Assembly: GCF_014673215.1 (NCBI RefSeq)
Contig: NZ_JACWMS010000002.1
Coordinates: 744,001 to 808,000 of the forward strand
Reading direction: 5' to 3'
DNA: 64,000 nt
Origin: Gordonia hankookensis
GTDB lineage: Bacteria; Actinomycetota; Actinomycetes; Mycobacteriales; Mycobacteriaceae
Of this stretch, positions 17,523-26,245 are shown piece by piece (within the stretch, counting starts at the first letter, position 1; every line of letters begins with the position of its first letter). The notes below the pieces were generated by a model. It had not been told where the DNA came from. It ran no database searches and saw only the letters and a program-made list of their open reading frames with translations. The position numbers and the translations under genes are program-made.

Positions 17523-17536
17523 CCGTGCTAGACACG

Positions 17537-17552
17537 TAGAACGAGCGTTAGA
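17537..17552. promoter_or_regulatory. Palindrome AACG-AG-CGTT, candidate TetR operator
   Basis: The 16-base element TAGAACGAGCGTTAGA has inverted AACG/CGTT halves and matching outer T and A. It lies about 70 bases before the thiolase start, where a repressor of the thiolase/TetR/acyl-CoA dehydrogenase operon would be expected. The form (AACG-N2-CGTT) is like operators known for several TetR regulators of acyl-CoA metabolism; the TetR encoded at 18809 is the natural candidate. Confidence 0.5.
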
Positions 17553-17622
17553 TCGGTGCCTTGTTCGTGTTGCCCCGGCGCCGCGTGCAGATCCGTACAC
17601 ATCCTTTCCGGGAGGAACTCTC

Positions 17623-18816
17623 ATGCCTGAAGCCGTCATCGTCGACGTGGTCCGCCTCGCCTCCGGGAAAGGCAAGCCGGGAGGCGCTCTCTCGGAGACC
17701 CAGCCGGTCGAGTTGCTCGCCCATGTCCTCCGCACCCTGGTCGAGCGCAACGACATCGACCCGGCGCTGGTCGACGACGTCATCGGCGGCTGCGTCGGAC
17801 AGGCCGGTGAACAGGCCCTCAACATCTCCCGCACCGCGCTGCTGTCGGCGGGCTTCCCGGAGTCGGTGCCCGCCACCACCGTCGACCGTCAGTGCGGCTC
17901 CAGCCAGCAGGCCGCCCACTTCGCTGCCCAGGGCGTCATCGCGGGCGCCTACGACGTGGTGATCGCGGCAGGCGTGGAGTCGATGAGCCGGGTGCCGATG
18001 GGATTCACCGTCGCCGGCCAGAACCCGTACGGCCCCAGCATCGCGGCCCGCTACCCCGACGGCCTGGTCGGACAGGGCATCTCCGCAGAGCTCGTCGCCG
18101 CGAAGTGGAAGTTCGATCGCGACACCCTCGACGCCTTCGCCGCCGAGTCGCACCGCCGTGCCGCCCAGGCCGCCGACGACGGCTTCTTCGATCGGGAGAT
18201 CATCCCCATCGACGTCGCGAACGCCGACGGCGAGAAGACCACCCACACCATCGACGAGACCGTCCGCGCGTCCACCACTGCCGACAAGCTGTCCGGGCTC
18301 AAGCCGTCCTTCTACTCGGCGGAGTACGCGCAGCGGTTCCCGGAGATCAACTGGCACATCACGCCGGGCAACTCGTCACCGCTCACCGACGGCGCATCGG
18401 CCGCGCTCATCATGAGTGACACGATGGCGTCCAAGCTGGGCCTGACCCCACGCGCCCGGTTCCACTCGTTCTCCCTCGCAGGCGACGACCCGGTCTTCAT
18501 GCTCACCGCACCCATCCCGGCGACCCGCAAGATCCTCGAACGGTCCGGCCTGTCCATCGACGACCTCGACGCCTACGAGGTCAACGAGGCCTTCGCGTCG
18601 GTACCGCTCGCATGGGCGCAGGAATTCGGTGCCGATCCGGCCAAGCTGAACGCGCGCGGCGGGGCGATCGCCCTCGGACATGCCCTCGGCTCGTCGGGCA
18701 CCCGCCTGCTCAGCACGCTGGTCAATCACCTCGAGGCGACCGGCGGCCGCTACGGACTGCAGACGATGTGTGAAGGTGCAGGCATGGCGAATGCCACGAT
18801 CATCGAACGTGTCTGA
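17623..18816 (+). CDS. Acetyl-CoA acetyltransferase / 3-ketoacyl-CoA thiolase
   Basis: A 397-residue thiolase that would cleave 3-ketoacyl-CoA with CoA, the last step of a beta-oxidation cycle, or run in the condensing direction. The nucleophile is Cys91 in TTVDRQCGSSQQA. The second half has YEVNEAFASVPLAW, the His motif GGAIALGHALGSSGTRL and the C-terminal Cys in TMCEGAGMANATII, so all thiolase catalytic positions are present. The sequence is closer to the FadA5/FadA6 type than to PhaA. It heads an operon with a TetR gene (overlapping) and an acyl-CoA dehydrogenase gene. Confidence 0.9.
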   Translation: MPEAVIVDVVRLASGKGKPGGALSETQPVELLAHVLRTLVERNDIDPALVDDVIGGCVGQAGEQALNISRTALLSAGFPESVPATTVDRQCGSSQQAAHFAAQGVIAGAYDVVIAAGVESMSRVPMGFTVAGQNPYGPSIAARYPDGLVGQGISAELVAAKWKFDRDTLDAFAAESHRRAAQAADDGFFDREIIPIDVANADGEKTTHTIDETVRASTTADKLSGLKPSFYSAEYAQRFPEINWHITPGNSSPLTDGASAALIMSDTMASKLGLTPRARFHSFSLAGDDPVFMLTAPIPATRKILERSGLSIDDLDAYEVNEAFASVPLAWAQEFGADPAKLNARGGAIALGHALGSSGTRLLSTLVNHLEATGGRYGLQTMCEGAGMANATIIERV

Positions 18817-19483
18817 GACCTCGGCCGAGGCCGAGGCGGCCCCTGGGGATTGGCGACAGATCGAGCCCATCGCGCTCCCGGGCACGCTCGCCGCGGCCAA
18901 GGACGCCTTTCACGATCGTGGCTTCCACGGCACCTCGATCCGCGATATCGCGGCTCGCGCCGGTGTCTCACTGCCCACCCTCTACTACCACCACGAGAAC
19001 AAGCAGGGCATCCTCGTCGCGCTCCTCGAAGCAGGTATGAGTTCGGTGCTCGGTCGGGTCCGCGCAGCGATCAGCGACGCCACCACGCCGCCCGAGCAAC
19101 TGTCGAATGCGGTCGAGGCCATCGTTCTGCACATGACGGCAGACCTCGAACTGGCAAGTGTCGCTCGCGAACTCCGGTACCTGGATCACGACAATCCGCA
19201 TCGGCAACACTACGTCGGCATGCGTACCGAGGTGGAGGATCTCCTCGAGGACATCCTGCGACGTGGCATCGACTCGGGCGACTTCCAGATCGAGGGAGAT
19301 GTCAAGGAGTCGCTGCGCTATCTGCTCGGCGCCTGCCAGGAGGTCACCACCTGGTACCACCCGTCCGGCACCCGATCTCCCGCCGAGGTGGCGGGCTCCT
19401 ACGCCGTGACCTCATTGCATGCCGTCGGCGCCCGACCGTCCACACAACCCGGAACATCCACCCGAACCACACCGAGGAGTTGA
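18809..19483 (+). CDS. TetR-family regulator of the thiolase operon
   Basis: A 224-residue TetR protein with a helix-turn-helix at about 26-72: GTLAAAKDAFHDRGFHGTSI, RDIAARAGVSLPTLYYHHEN, KQGILVALLEAG. The ligand domain has the layout of the KstR2/FadR-like TetR group that senses acyl-CoA; the ligand itself is not readable. The GTG at 18809 overlaps the thiolase stop; an in-frame ATG at 18791 is an alternative. It lies between the thiolase and acyl-CoA dehydrogenase genes in one transcript and is the likely binder of the AACG-AG-CGTT palindrome upstream. Confidence 0.82.
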   Translation: MSETSAEAEAAPGDWRQIEPIALPGTLAAAKDAFHDRGFHGTSIRDIAARAGVSLPTLYYHHENKQGILVALLEAGMSSVLGRVRAAISDATTPPEQLSNAVEAIVLHMTADLELASVARELRYLDHDNPHRQHYVGMRTEVEDLLEDILRRGIDSGDFQIEGDVKESLRYLLGACQEVTTWYHPSGTRSPAEVAGSYAVTSLHAVGARPSTQPGTSTRTTPRS

Positions 19484-19491
19484 GGTAACAC

Positions 19492-20640
19492 ATGAAACGC
19501 ACCGTCTTCGAGTCCGAGCACGAACAGCTGCGCGCCACCGCTCGCGAGTTCCTGGCCCGTGAGTGCGCCCCCCACGTGGAGAAGTGGGAGGCCGACGGGC
19601 AGGTCGATCGTGAGGTCTACAAGAAGGCGGGCGACGCCGGGCTGCTCGGCTTCAACATCCCGGAGGAGTTCGGCGGCGGAGGCACCGACGACTTCCGGTT
19701 CAATGCCGTGGTGGTCGAGGAGTTCGCCCGCTTCGGCGGCGCCGCACCCGGGCTGAGCCTGCAGAACGACGTCCTCGTCCCGTACTTCCTCAACCTGGCC
19801 GACGACGAGCAGCGGAAGCGGTGGATGCCCGGGATCGCCACCGGCGAGACGATTCTCGCGGTCGCGATGACCGAGCCCGGGGCAGGCAGTGACCTCGCAG
19901 GCATCAAGACCTCGGCCAGACTCGACGGCGACCACTACATCCTCAACGGCAACAAGACCTTCATCTCGGCGGGCATCAACTCCGATCTCGTCGTCGTGGT
20001 CTGCCGGACGAATCCCGATCCGGCCGCCGGGCACAAGGCCTTCTCGCTGCTCGTCGTCGAACGCGGTATGGAGGGCTTCGAGCGCGGGCGCAAGCTCGAC
20101 AAGATGGGCCTCAAGGCTCAGGACACGGCCGAGCTGCACTTCAGCGATGTGCGCGTGCCTGTCGAGAACCTTCTGGGCGAAGAGGGTCGGGGCTTCTACC
20201 ATCTGATGGCGAATCTGCCGTCGGAGCGACTCTCCATCGGCCTCGGCGCGATCGCCGGCGCCCGCGCAGTCTTCGACGAGACTCTCCAATACGTCAAGGA
20301 CCGCAAGGCCTTCGGGCAGCCGATCGGCAGCTTCCAGCACAATCGGTTCACCCTCGCCGAGATGTCCACCGAGCTCGACATCGCCGAGCAGTACATCGAC
20401 CGCTGCCTGCGCGCAGTGGTCGACGGCGAACTGACCGCCGTGGATGCCGCCAAGAACAAGTGGTGGTGCACCGAGCTGGCCAAGAAGGTCATCGACCAGT
20501 GTGTGCAGTTGCACGGCGGCTACGGCTACATGAACGAGTACCGGGTTGCCCGCGCCTACACCGACTCCCGTATCCAGACCATCTTCGGCGGGACGACAGA
20601 GATCATGAAGGACCTCATCGGCCGCGACATGGGACTGTAG
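19492..20640 (+). CDS. Acyl-CoA dehydrogenase
   Basis: A 382-residue FAD enzyme for alpha,beta-dehydrogenation of an acyl-CoA. The signature AMTEPGAGSDLAGIKTSAR binds FAD and substrate, and the C-terminal block GGYGYMNEYRVARAYTDSRI, QTIFGGTTEIMKDLIGRDMG holds the catalytic Glu in the MNEY motif. Length and motif order are those of short/medium-chain family members. The ATG follows the TetR stop by 8 bases, with GGAGTTGAGG before it, so it is the third gene of the thiolase operon. Together they supply two steps of one acyl-CoA degradation pathway. Confidence 0.9.
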   Translation: MKRTVFESEHEQLRATAREFLARECAPHVEKWEADGQVDREVYKKAGDAGLLGFNIPEEFGGGGTDDFRFNAVVVEEFARFGGAAPGLSLQNDVLVPYFLNLADDEQRKRWMPGIATGETILAVAMTEPGAGSDLAGIKTSARLDGDHYILNGNKTFISAGINSDLVVVVCRTNPDPAAGHKAFSLLVVERGMEGFERGRKLDKMGLKAQDTAELHFSDVRVPVENLLGEEGRGFYHLMANLPSERLSIGLGAIAGARAVFDETLQYVKDRKAFGQPIGSFQHNRFTLAEMSTELDIAEQYIDRCLRAVVDGELTAVDAAKNKWWCTELAKKVIDQCVQLHGGYGYMNEYRVARAYTDSRIQTIFGGTTEIMKDLIGRDMGL

Positions 20641-20655
20641 GCACCCCTGCAGCAG

Positions 20656-21384
20656 TCAGGTCAGATGCCGGACGAAGAACCTCGCCGCGTCGTCTCCCGC
20701 AAACCGGGGGACGCCCGTATGGCCGCCCATGTTGGCCTGCAGGGTCTTCTCCCGGGAGCCGAAGGCGTCGAACAGGTCCAGTGCCATCTGCCGGTCGTTC
20801 CCTTCGTCGTCCCACTGCAGCAGGACGTGCAGGGGAATCGTGACCTGACGGGCTTCGTCGATCATGACGCGGGGAACGAAGCTCCCGGCGAAGAGGCCGG
20901 CAGCGGCGATGCGTGGTTCGACCACCGCCAGCCGGACACCGATCGCGATCACCCCGCCGGAGTACCCGACCGGCCCGCGGATCTCGGGCAGTGACAGAAG
21001 CGCGTCGAGGACGCGCTGCCATTCCGGAACCGCCTTCTCGACGAGCGGGAGTATGAGCCGGTCGACGATCTCGTCGACCGGCTCTCCGGTCGTCAGTGCC
21101 CTGCGCAGATCAGCGCGGGCCTGTTCGGCCTCCGCCGATGGAGGCCGGTCACCGCTGCCGGGAAGTTCGATGGTGGCCGCGGCGAATCCGTTCGACACGG
21201 AACTCCGGGCTCGCCCCACCAGGCGCGGGTACATCTTCCGCAGTCCACCGGGGTGGCCGAGCAGGATCAGCGGCGCTGGTGAGGCCGCGGGAGTCCACAG
21301 GGTCCCGGGGATCTCACCGAGGGTGAAATCGCGCTCGAGAGTGCCGCCGTCAAGGCGCTTCTCGGATATGAAGTGCATGGTCAT
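20656..21384 (-). CDS. Alpha/beta hydrolase, dienelactone-hydrolase-like
   Basis: A 242-residue hydrolase. The oxyanion region is LILLGHPGGLRKMYPRLVGR, the nucleophile elbow is GPVGYSGGVIAIG (Ser within G-Y-S-G-G), an Asp lies in LHVLLQWDDEG and the His in ANMGGHTGVPRF. This order of triad residues fits the dienelactone-hydrolase-like family. Substrate unknown. It is convergent with the acyl-CoA dehydrogenase gene, ending 15 bases from it. Confidence 0.78.
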   Translation of the reverse strand: MTMHFISEKRLDGGTLERDFTLGEIPGTLWTPAASPAPLILLGHPGGLRKMYPRLVGRARSSVSNGFAAATIELPGSGDRPPSAEAEQARADLRRALTTGEPVDEIVDRLILPLVEKAVPEWQRVLDALLSLPEIRGPVGYSGGVIAIGVRLAVVEPRIAAAGLFAGSFVPRVMIDEARQVTIPLHVLLQWDDEGNDRQMALDLFDAFGSREKTLQANMGGHTGVPRFAGDDAARFFVRHLT

Positions 21385-21447
21385 CCTGAGCTGTCTGGCA
21401 CGGACTCCGGGAGGTTAGCAGTGGCTGTCATGCCTGCGCCACCGAAT

Positions 21448-21975
21448 TCACAGATGTTCTCCCCGGGCTCCGGCACCGAGCAGCAGGTGTGCACGCTCCT
21501 GCCCGTCGAGTGCTCGACTCGTCCGGCACCCGATCCGCCAGCCGTCGGCGGCCCGGTCGAGGGTGAAATGGTTGGCCGTCGCGCGGTGGACCACAAAGCC
21601 ATGGTCCCCGTGTCGGATGAGCAGTGAATGACACACCGCCACAGCACTGTCCCCGTCCACGTGGACGCGCACCGGCCCGAGCAGATGGGCACAACCTTCG
21701 GCGATAAGTCCCTGGTGGGGACGCGATCGCACCATCGCGGCGATGTCGTCTCGACCCGTCATCGACAGGCCGTCGACGTCGTAGGAGCCGCGTCGGTCCC
21801 AGAGTTGCGCGACACTCTCGGCATCGCCGTCGTCGACCAGCGGTCCGTACGAGGCGATGAGCTGGGCGATCTCCTCGGAATCCTCGAGTCGGCGCACCCG
21901 TGCCTCGAGTGCTGCCAGCCGGTCCTGCACGGCCCGATCCTCCACGGCGATCTCCATCTTGTCACCCGAATCCAT
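21448..21975 (-). CDS. SnoaL-like / NTF2-fold protein
   Basis: A 175-residue protein with a charged helical start (AVQDRLAALEARVRRLED), then EEIAQLIASYGPLVDDGD and AESVAQLWDRRGSYDVDGLS, the typical start of the SnoaL-like_4 (hydroxylating-dioxygenase-like) NTF2 family. The C-terminus VCHSLLIRHGDHGFVVHRAT is also typical. The start is put at the ATG at 21975; a second ATG at 21957 is possible. It is the last gene of an SDR-LLM-NTF2 operon (10 bases after the LLM stop). The reaction is not known. Confidence 0.78.
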   Translation of the reverse strand: MDSGDKMEIAVEDRAVQDRLAALEARVRRLEDSEEIAQLIASYGPLVDDGDAESVAQLWDRRGSYDVDGLSMTGRDDIAAMVRSRPHQGLIAEGCAHLLGPVRVHVDGDSAVAVCHSLLIRHGDHGFVVHRATANHFTLDRAADGWRIGCRTSRALDGQERAHLLLGAGARGEHL

Positions 21976-21985
21976 GTGCCACAGC

Positions 21986-22843
21986 TTAATTCGTCTCGAA
22001 CAACTCGGCCGCCGCCTCGAGTTGTTCGAGGTAATGGTCGGCCGACGACGCCCGGATCGTGATGTCCACGATCGTCGCACCCGCTTCCACCATGCGCGCC
22101 ACGGCTTCGTGCGCGGCCTCCGGTTCGGCCATGGGGTCCACCGTTCCCGCCGCGAGCACAACATCGAAGCCGTCGCGTCGATCGGTGATGTCGAGCATCT
22201 CGCGGAGTCTGCGACTGCCGAGCCCGAACGGCATCCAGCCGTCGCCGAGCTCCACGGCCCGTCGTAACGACCTGCCGGTTCGTCCGCCGACCCAGATCGG
22301 CACGCGCGCCGCCATCGCCGCCGGACGGACCACGATGTCCGAGAAATCATGGTGCACGCCATGGTATTCCGGACGCTCTGACGAGAGGACCGCCCGCAGC
22401 GCGCGCAAGGAGTCGTCGGCGCGGACCCCGCGGTCGGCGAATGACGCACCGAGCAAGTCGAATTCGGACTCCAGCGAGCCGACCCCGACACCCAGGACCA
22501 GCCTGCCACCGCTGATCGCATCGAGGGTTCCGTATCTCTTGGCGATTTCCAGCGGATGATGGTAGCCCAGCACCAACACCTGCGTCGCGAGTCGAATCCG
22601 CTCGGTCCGGGCGGCCAGGAAACCGAAGGTGGCCAGCGGATCCCAGTAGGTGCCACCTCGCTCGTCGGCCACGGCGACCGGCACGGCCACGTGCTCGCTG
22701 CACGTGAGGTGATCGAAGCCGAGCTGATCGGCCGCGACGGCGATGCGCGCGAGATCGTCGATGCCGGCATCGACCTCCCACGGCGAGTGTGCACCCGGGA
22801 CCTGCGTCACGATGGGACTGTTGACGCCGATCGGTACTCTCAT
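21986..22843 (-). CDS. LLM-class (F420 or FMN-dependent) oxidoreductase
   Basis: A 285-residue luciferase-like TIM-barrel flavin or F420 enzyme. Motifs include LGFDHLTCSEHVAVP, WDPLATFGFLAARTERIRLA, TQVLVLGYHHPLEIAKRYGT and LVLGVGVGSLESEF, which are the core of the bacterial-luciferase-like family in mycobacteria and relatives, most of whose members use coenzyme F420. The start is fixed at the ATG at 22843, overlapping the stop of the SDR gene by 4 bases. It forms one operon with the SDR and the NTF2-like gene, suggesting a short redox pathway for one substrate, still unknown. Confidence 0.85.
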   Translation of the reverse strand: MRVPIGVNSPIVTQVPGAHSPWEVDAGIDDLARIAVAADQLGFDHLTCSEHVAVPVAVADERGGTYWDPLATFGFLAARTERIRLATQVLVLGYHHPLEIAKRYGTLDAISGGRLVLGVGVGSLESEFDLLGASFADRGVRADDSLRALRAVLSSERPEYHGVHHDFSDIVVRPAAMAARVPIWVGGRTGRSLRRAVELGDGWMPFGLGSRRLREMLDITDRRDGFDVVLAAGTVDPMAEPEAAHEAVARMVEAGATIVDITIRASSADHYLEQLEAAAELFETN

Positions 22844-23643
22844 CGGTTGGACCGTTCGCGCGGGAGCATTCGCCGCATCGCCTCGTCCGCACCGAGTACC
22901 AACTCGGCCCGCTCCACCCCGTTTCGTTTCTCGACGGCCCGCCCGTTTCCGCCCGCGACCCAGACCGGTCCGTCGGACAGATGCGCCAGCCCCTCGGCCG
23001 CGACGTCGTCTGGCTCGGCCACCCGCATGCCCGGGATATCGAAGTCGAGTCCGGCACGTCGCATCGCCGGCGTTCGAGTGACGCCGAGAACCACGTGCAG
23101 GACGTCGATCCCGTGCTCGCGGAGTTCCAGCCAAAGCGATTCCGCGAAGATGCGACCGAACGCCTTGACGCCGCCATAGACGCTCTGCTCACGTGATCCG
23201 AGATAGCCGCTCATCGACCCGACCAGGATGATGCCGCCCCGTCCGGCACTGCGCATCCGCCCACCGAACCGATGGACCAGCGCCAGTTGGCCGGAGATGT
23301 TCAGGTCCAGAACCGAACGGAAGCCGTCGAGCTCACCGTCGAGAAACGCCCGGCCGTAGCTGTTCGCGCCCGCGTTGTAGATCAGCAGTCCGACGTCGAT
23401 GTCCTCGGTCGCCGATGCGATCTCCTCGATCGACGACGGTTGCGTCAGATCGAGCGCAACAGTGCGGACCTCGACGCCGCGCCGGCGCATCTCCGCCGCG
23501 GTGTCCTCGAGCGGTCCGGACGTGCGCGCGATGAGGACGAGATTGATGCCGGCGTCGGCGAGGTGACGTGCGAATCCTGCTCCGACACCCTCGGATCCGC
23601 CCGCGATGACGGCCCACGGCCCGTAGCGGTCCACATCGATCAT
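22840..23643 (-). CDS. Short-chain dehydrogenase/reductase
   Basis: A 267-residue classical SDR. The cofactor loop is WAVIAGGSEGVGAGFARHLA; NAG appears in LLIYNAGANSYG; the catalytic Ser and YxxxK are in LVGSMSGYLGSREQSVYGGVK. The ATG at 23643 was chosen because it begins the conserved fold. Its stop overlaps the start of the LLM-class gene (ATGA), making a coupled operon. It is divergent from the beta-lactamase-fold gene at 23758. Confidence 0.87.
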   Translation of the reverse strand: MIDVDRYGPWAVIAGGSEGVGAGFARHLADAGINLVLIARTSGPLEDTAAEMRRRGVEVRTVALDLTQPSSIEEIASATEDIDVGLLIYNAGANSYGRAFLDGELDGFRSVLDLNISGQLALVHRFGGRMRSAGRGGIILVGSMSGYLGSREQSVYGGVKAFGRIFAESLWLELREHGIDVLHVVLGVTRTPAMRRAGLDFDIPGMRVAEPDDVAAEGLAHLSDGPVWVAGGNGRAVEKRNGVERAELVLGADEAMRRMLPRERSNR

Positions 23644-23757
23644 CGGCAACCTCCTCGTGGCCGGCGCCGGTCTCGCGATCTGCCACCACGGACCGGCCTG
23701 CGGTTCTACAGTCAGCATAGGTGTGGCGGCCCCGCCACCACCTGCAAGGAGGCCATC

Positions 23758-24909
23758 ATGTCCGACGTCGTCGGGGTCCACGGACACACCGAGCCACGAT
23801 TCGACCGGGTGCGCGACGAGCTCGCGGCGCAACTCGCCGCAGGCGAGGAGGTGGGGGCGGCCATCGCGGTCGACATCGACGGCGACGTCGTGGTCGACAT
23901 CTGGGGCGGCCACCGCGACGCCGCACAGACCCTCCCGTGGGAGCGCGACACGATCGTGAACGTGTGGTCGACGACCAAGGAGATCACCGCGTTGTCGGTG
24001 CTGATGCTCGTCGAGCGCGGGCTCGTCGACCTACACGCCCCGGTCGCCACCTACTGGCCGGAGTTCGCCCAGAACGGCAAGGAGTCCATCGAGGTGCGCC
24101 ACATCATGGCGCACACCTCCGGCGTCTCGGGCTGGGAGAAGCCGTTCACCGTCGCCGATATGTACGACTGGGACACGGCGATCGAACACCTTGCGCGCCA
24201 GGCCCCGTGGTGGGAACCCGGTACGGCGTCGGGCTATCACGCACAGGACTACGGACACCTGCTCGGGGAGATCGTGCGACGGGTGACCGGAAAACATCTC
24301 AAGCAGTTCGTGGCCGACGAGATCGCCGGACCGCTCGGGGCCGACCTGCAGATCGGTGCCACGCCGGCCGACGACGATCGCATTGCCGAGATCATCCCAC
24401 CACCACCACTGGAGATCGACGTCGCGGCGCTGCCGACCGATTCCCCGATGTTCAAGACGTTCACCGGACCGGTCGCCGAGGCGAATGCGGCCAACACGAT
24501 CCCATGGCGTCGCGCGGACATGGGCGCCCTGAACGGTCACACCAATGCCCGTGCCCTGGTGCGGGTGATGTCGGCGATCTCCCGCGGTGGAACCGTTGAC
24601 GGCGTGAACCTGCTGTCGGACAAGACCATCGACCAGATCTTAGACGAGCAGGCACGCGGTGTCGACCTCGTGCTCGGCGTCCCGTTGCGCTGGGGTATCG
24701 GCTACGGGCTGCCCGAGCCCGCGACGCTGTCGTATATCCCCGACGACCGGATCTGCTTCTGGGGTGGTTGGGGTGGATCGATGACAGTGATGTTCCCCCG
24801 TCAGAAGATGACTGTCTCGTACGTGATGAACAAGATGGCACCGGGCATCATCGGGTCAGACCGCTCGGAGGCCTACGCCAGGGCGATCCTGGCGGCTGCC
24901 GACGAGTGA
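23758..24909 (+). CDS. Beta-lactamase-fold serine hydrolase / esterase
   Basis: A 383-residue class C beta-lactamase-like protein. The S-x-x-K motif is S71-T-T-K74 (NVWSTTKEITALSV); the later motifs are VRHIMAHTSGVSGWEK, the Tyr motif in ASGYHAQDYGHLLGEIVRRV and WGGWGGSMTVMFPRQKM near the C-terminus, in the position of the third motif. Such proteins are usually esterases (EstB/LipE type) rather than beta-lactamases; no signal peptide is visible, so it is likely cytoplasmic. AAGGAGG lies 7 bases before the ATG. Confidence 0.85.
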   Translation: MSDVVGVHGHTEPRFDRVRDELAAQLAAGEEVGAAIAVDIDGDVVVDIWGGHRDAAQTLPWERDTIVNVWSTTKEITALSVLMLVERGLVDLHAPVATYWPEFAQNGKESIEVRHIMAHTSGVSGWEKPFTVADMYDWDTAIEHLARQAPWWEPGTASGYHAQDYGHLLGEIVRRVTGKHLKQFVADEIAGPLGADLQIGATPADDDRIAEIIPPPPLEIDVAALPTDSPMFKTFTGPVAEANAANTIPWRRADMGALNGHTNARALVRVMSAISRGGTVDGVNLLSDKTIDQILDEQARGVDLVLGVPLRWGIGYGLPEPATLSYIPDDRICFWGGWGGSMTVMFPRQKMTVSYVMNKMAPGIIGSDRSEAYARAILAAADE

Positions 24910-24927
24910 TCCCGTCGTCCGCGGTGA

Positions 24928-25020
24928 TCAGCGCCGCGCGGCGCCGTCGTGACCGATGTCGTAGCGGTGGAACAGTGACTCGGAGATGACGGCCACGACC
25001 ACTGCCACCAGGTAATACAC
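24928..25020 (-). CDS. Probable 30-residue single-helix membrane peptide
   Basis: From a GTG at 25020 the reading gives MYYLVAVVVAVISESLFHRY and ends DIGHDGAARR before TGA. An ideal GGAGG lies 7 bases before the GTG. The first 15 residues would span or insert in the membrane and the rest is polar and charged. It lies alone in the 217-base gap between the esterase gene and the hydrolase at 25127. The ribosome site, hydrophobic start and lack of any other feature in the gap support it; homology has not been tested. Confidence 0.5.
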   Translation of the reverse strand: MYYLVAVVVAVISESLFHRYDIGHDGAARR

Positions 25021-25126
25021 GCTTCATCCTCCCCGCGCATGCTGTGCCGTCGGACACGTCGACATCCCCTATCGGCATCCCCCGTAGGATCGCACGACGT
25101 GACCGACTCGACAGTGGAACCCGCCC

Positions 25127-26191
25127 ATGTTTGACGGCGTTCGCACCCTGTACCGGTTGACCCGCGGTGAACGCGTCGTCGACGATCAGCCGACCCCGCA
25201 CACACTCATCGCCGACGGTCCGCATCGCCGGCTGGTGCGATACGGATCCGACGCCGATCTCGCGGCTGCGCGATCGGCGGGCCGGCCGCCAGTGCTTCTC
25301 GTGCCGCCGCTGGCCGTCCCGGCCCGCTGCTACGACCTGTCACCGGACATGTCGCTGGTCGCCTACCTGCTCTCCACCGGCCGCATACCGTATCTGGTCG
25401 ACTTCGGCGAGATGCATTACGCCGATCGGCATCTCGGGTTCGAGCACATCTTCGACGACATCGTGCCCGAGGCGATCGGCCGCGTGACCGACGATTTCGG
25501 GGCGGCGGCCGAAGCGCTCGACCTGGTGGCGTGGAGCCTCGGCGGCACCGTGTCCCTGTTCACCGTGGCCGCCCATCCCGAACTGCCCGTCCGGTCGGTC
25601 ACGGCGGTGGCCACCCCGTTGAACTATTCGGTGATACCGCCCTATCCCCTGGTCAAACAGGTGACCCGGCCGATCGGAGCCGGACCGGTCCGGCTCGCAC
25701 TCAAGGCCATGGGCGGAATCCCCGCACCGCTGGTTCGCGGTGCCTACCGCGCCACGGCATGGCAGCGGGAACTCAAGAAGCCCGGCTACATCCTGCGCAA
25801 CGCCGACAACACCGAGGCCTTGGCCCGCATGCAGGTGATCGACTGGTTCCAGGACGCGATGCCCGGTTATCCGGGCAGGTTGTCCGAACAGATGTGGGAG
25901 AACCTCGTCTACCGGGACGAGATCGCCCGCGGCGTACTGGACTTCGACGGCCGGATCGTCGATCTCACGTCCATCGCGGTACCGATCCAGCTGTTCGGCA
26001 GCCATCGCGACGCGATCGTCAGCTGGTCCGGCGCGCACCATGGAGTCGAGTTGTTCGGCAGTTCACCGCACGTCCATTTCACCACCGTAGAGACCAGCCA
26101 TCTGGGTCTCATCGCCGGTTCGGACGCCGCCGCCCAGACATGGCCCAGGATCGACGAGTTCCTCAGCGCACTCGATCAGCCGCGGACCTGA
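25127..26191 (+). CDS. Alpha/beta hydrolase related to PHA synthase fold
   Basis: A 354-residue protein. VLLVPPLAVPARCYDLSPDM and SLVAYLLSTGRIPYLVDFGE are typical of PhaC/PhaE-like proteins, as is the C-terminal VPIQLFGSHRDAIVSWSGAH with the terminal His in VETSHLGLIAGSDA. The nucleophile elbow, however, is LDLVAWSLGGTVSLF, so Ser replaces the Cys needed in a true PHA synthase. It is therefore more likely an esterase or acyltransferase. The promoter would overlap the divergent membrane-peptide gene. Substrate not predictable. Confidence 0.75.
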   Translation: MFDGVRTLYRLTRGERVVDDQPTPHTLIADGPHRRLVRYGSDADLAAARSAGRPPVLLVPPLAVPARCYDLSPDMSLVAYLLSTGRIPYLVDFGEMHYADRHLGFEHIFDDIVPEAIGRVTDDFGAAAEALDLVAWSLGGTVSLFTVAAHPELPVRSVTAVATPLNYSVIPPYPLVKQVTRPIGAGPVRLALKAMGGIPAPLVRGAYRATAWQRELKKPGYILRNADNTEALARMQVIDWFQDAMPGYPGRLSEQMWENLVYRDEIARGVLDFDGRIVDLTSIAVPIQLFGSHRDAIVSWSGAHHGVELFGSSPHVHFTTVETSHLGLIAGSDAAAQTWPRIDEFLSALDQPRT

Positions 26192-26245
26192 CTCGGCGGC
26201 TGGGCGCGCTTCTCCCGCTCGTCGTGGCGCGGCGATCGCCGATCG

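Noticed and set aside
23758..24909. True beta-lactamase (antibiotic resistance)
   Set aside because: It has the SxxK fold motif but no signal peptide, and resembles the EstB/LipE esterase branch.
25127..26191. Polyhydroxyalkanoate synthase
   Set aside because: The essential Cys of the lipase-like box is Ser (AWSLGG), and no phaB, phaA or phasin gene is nearby.
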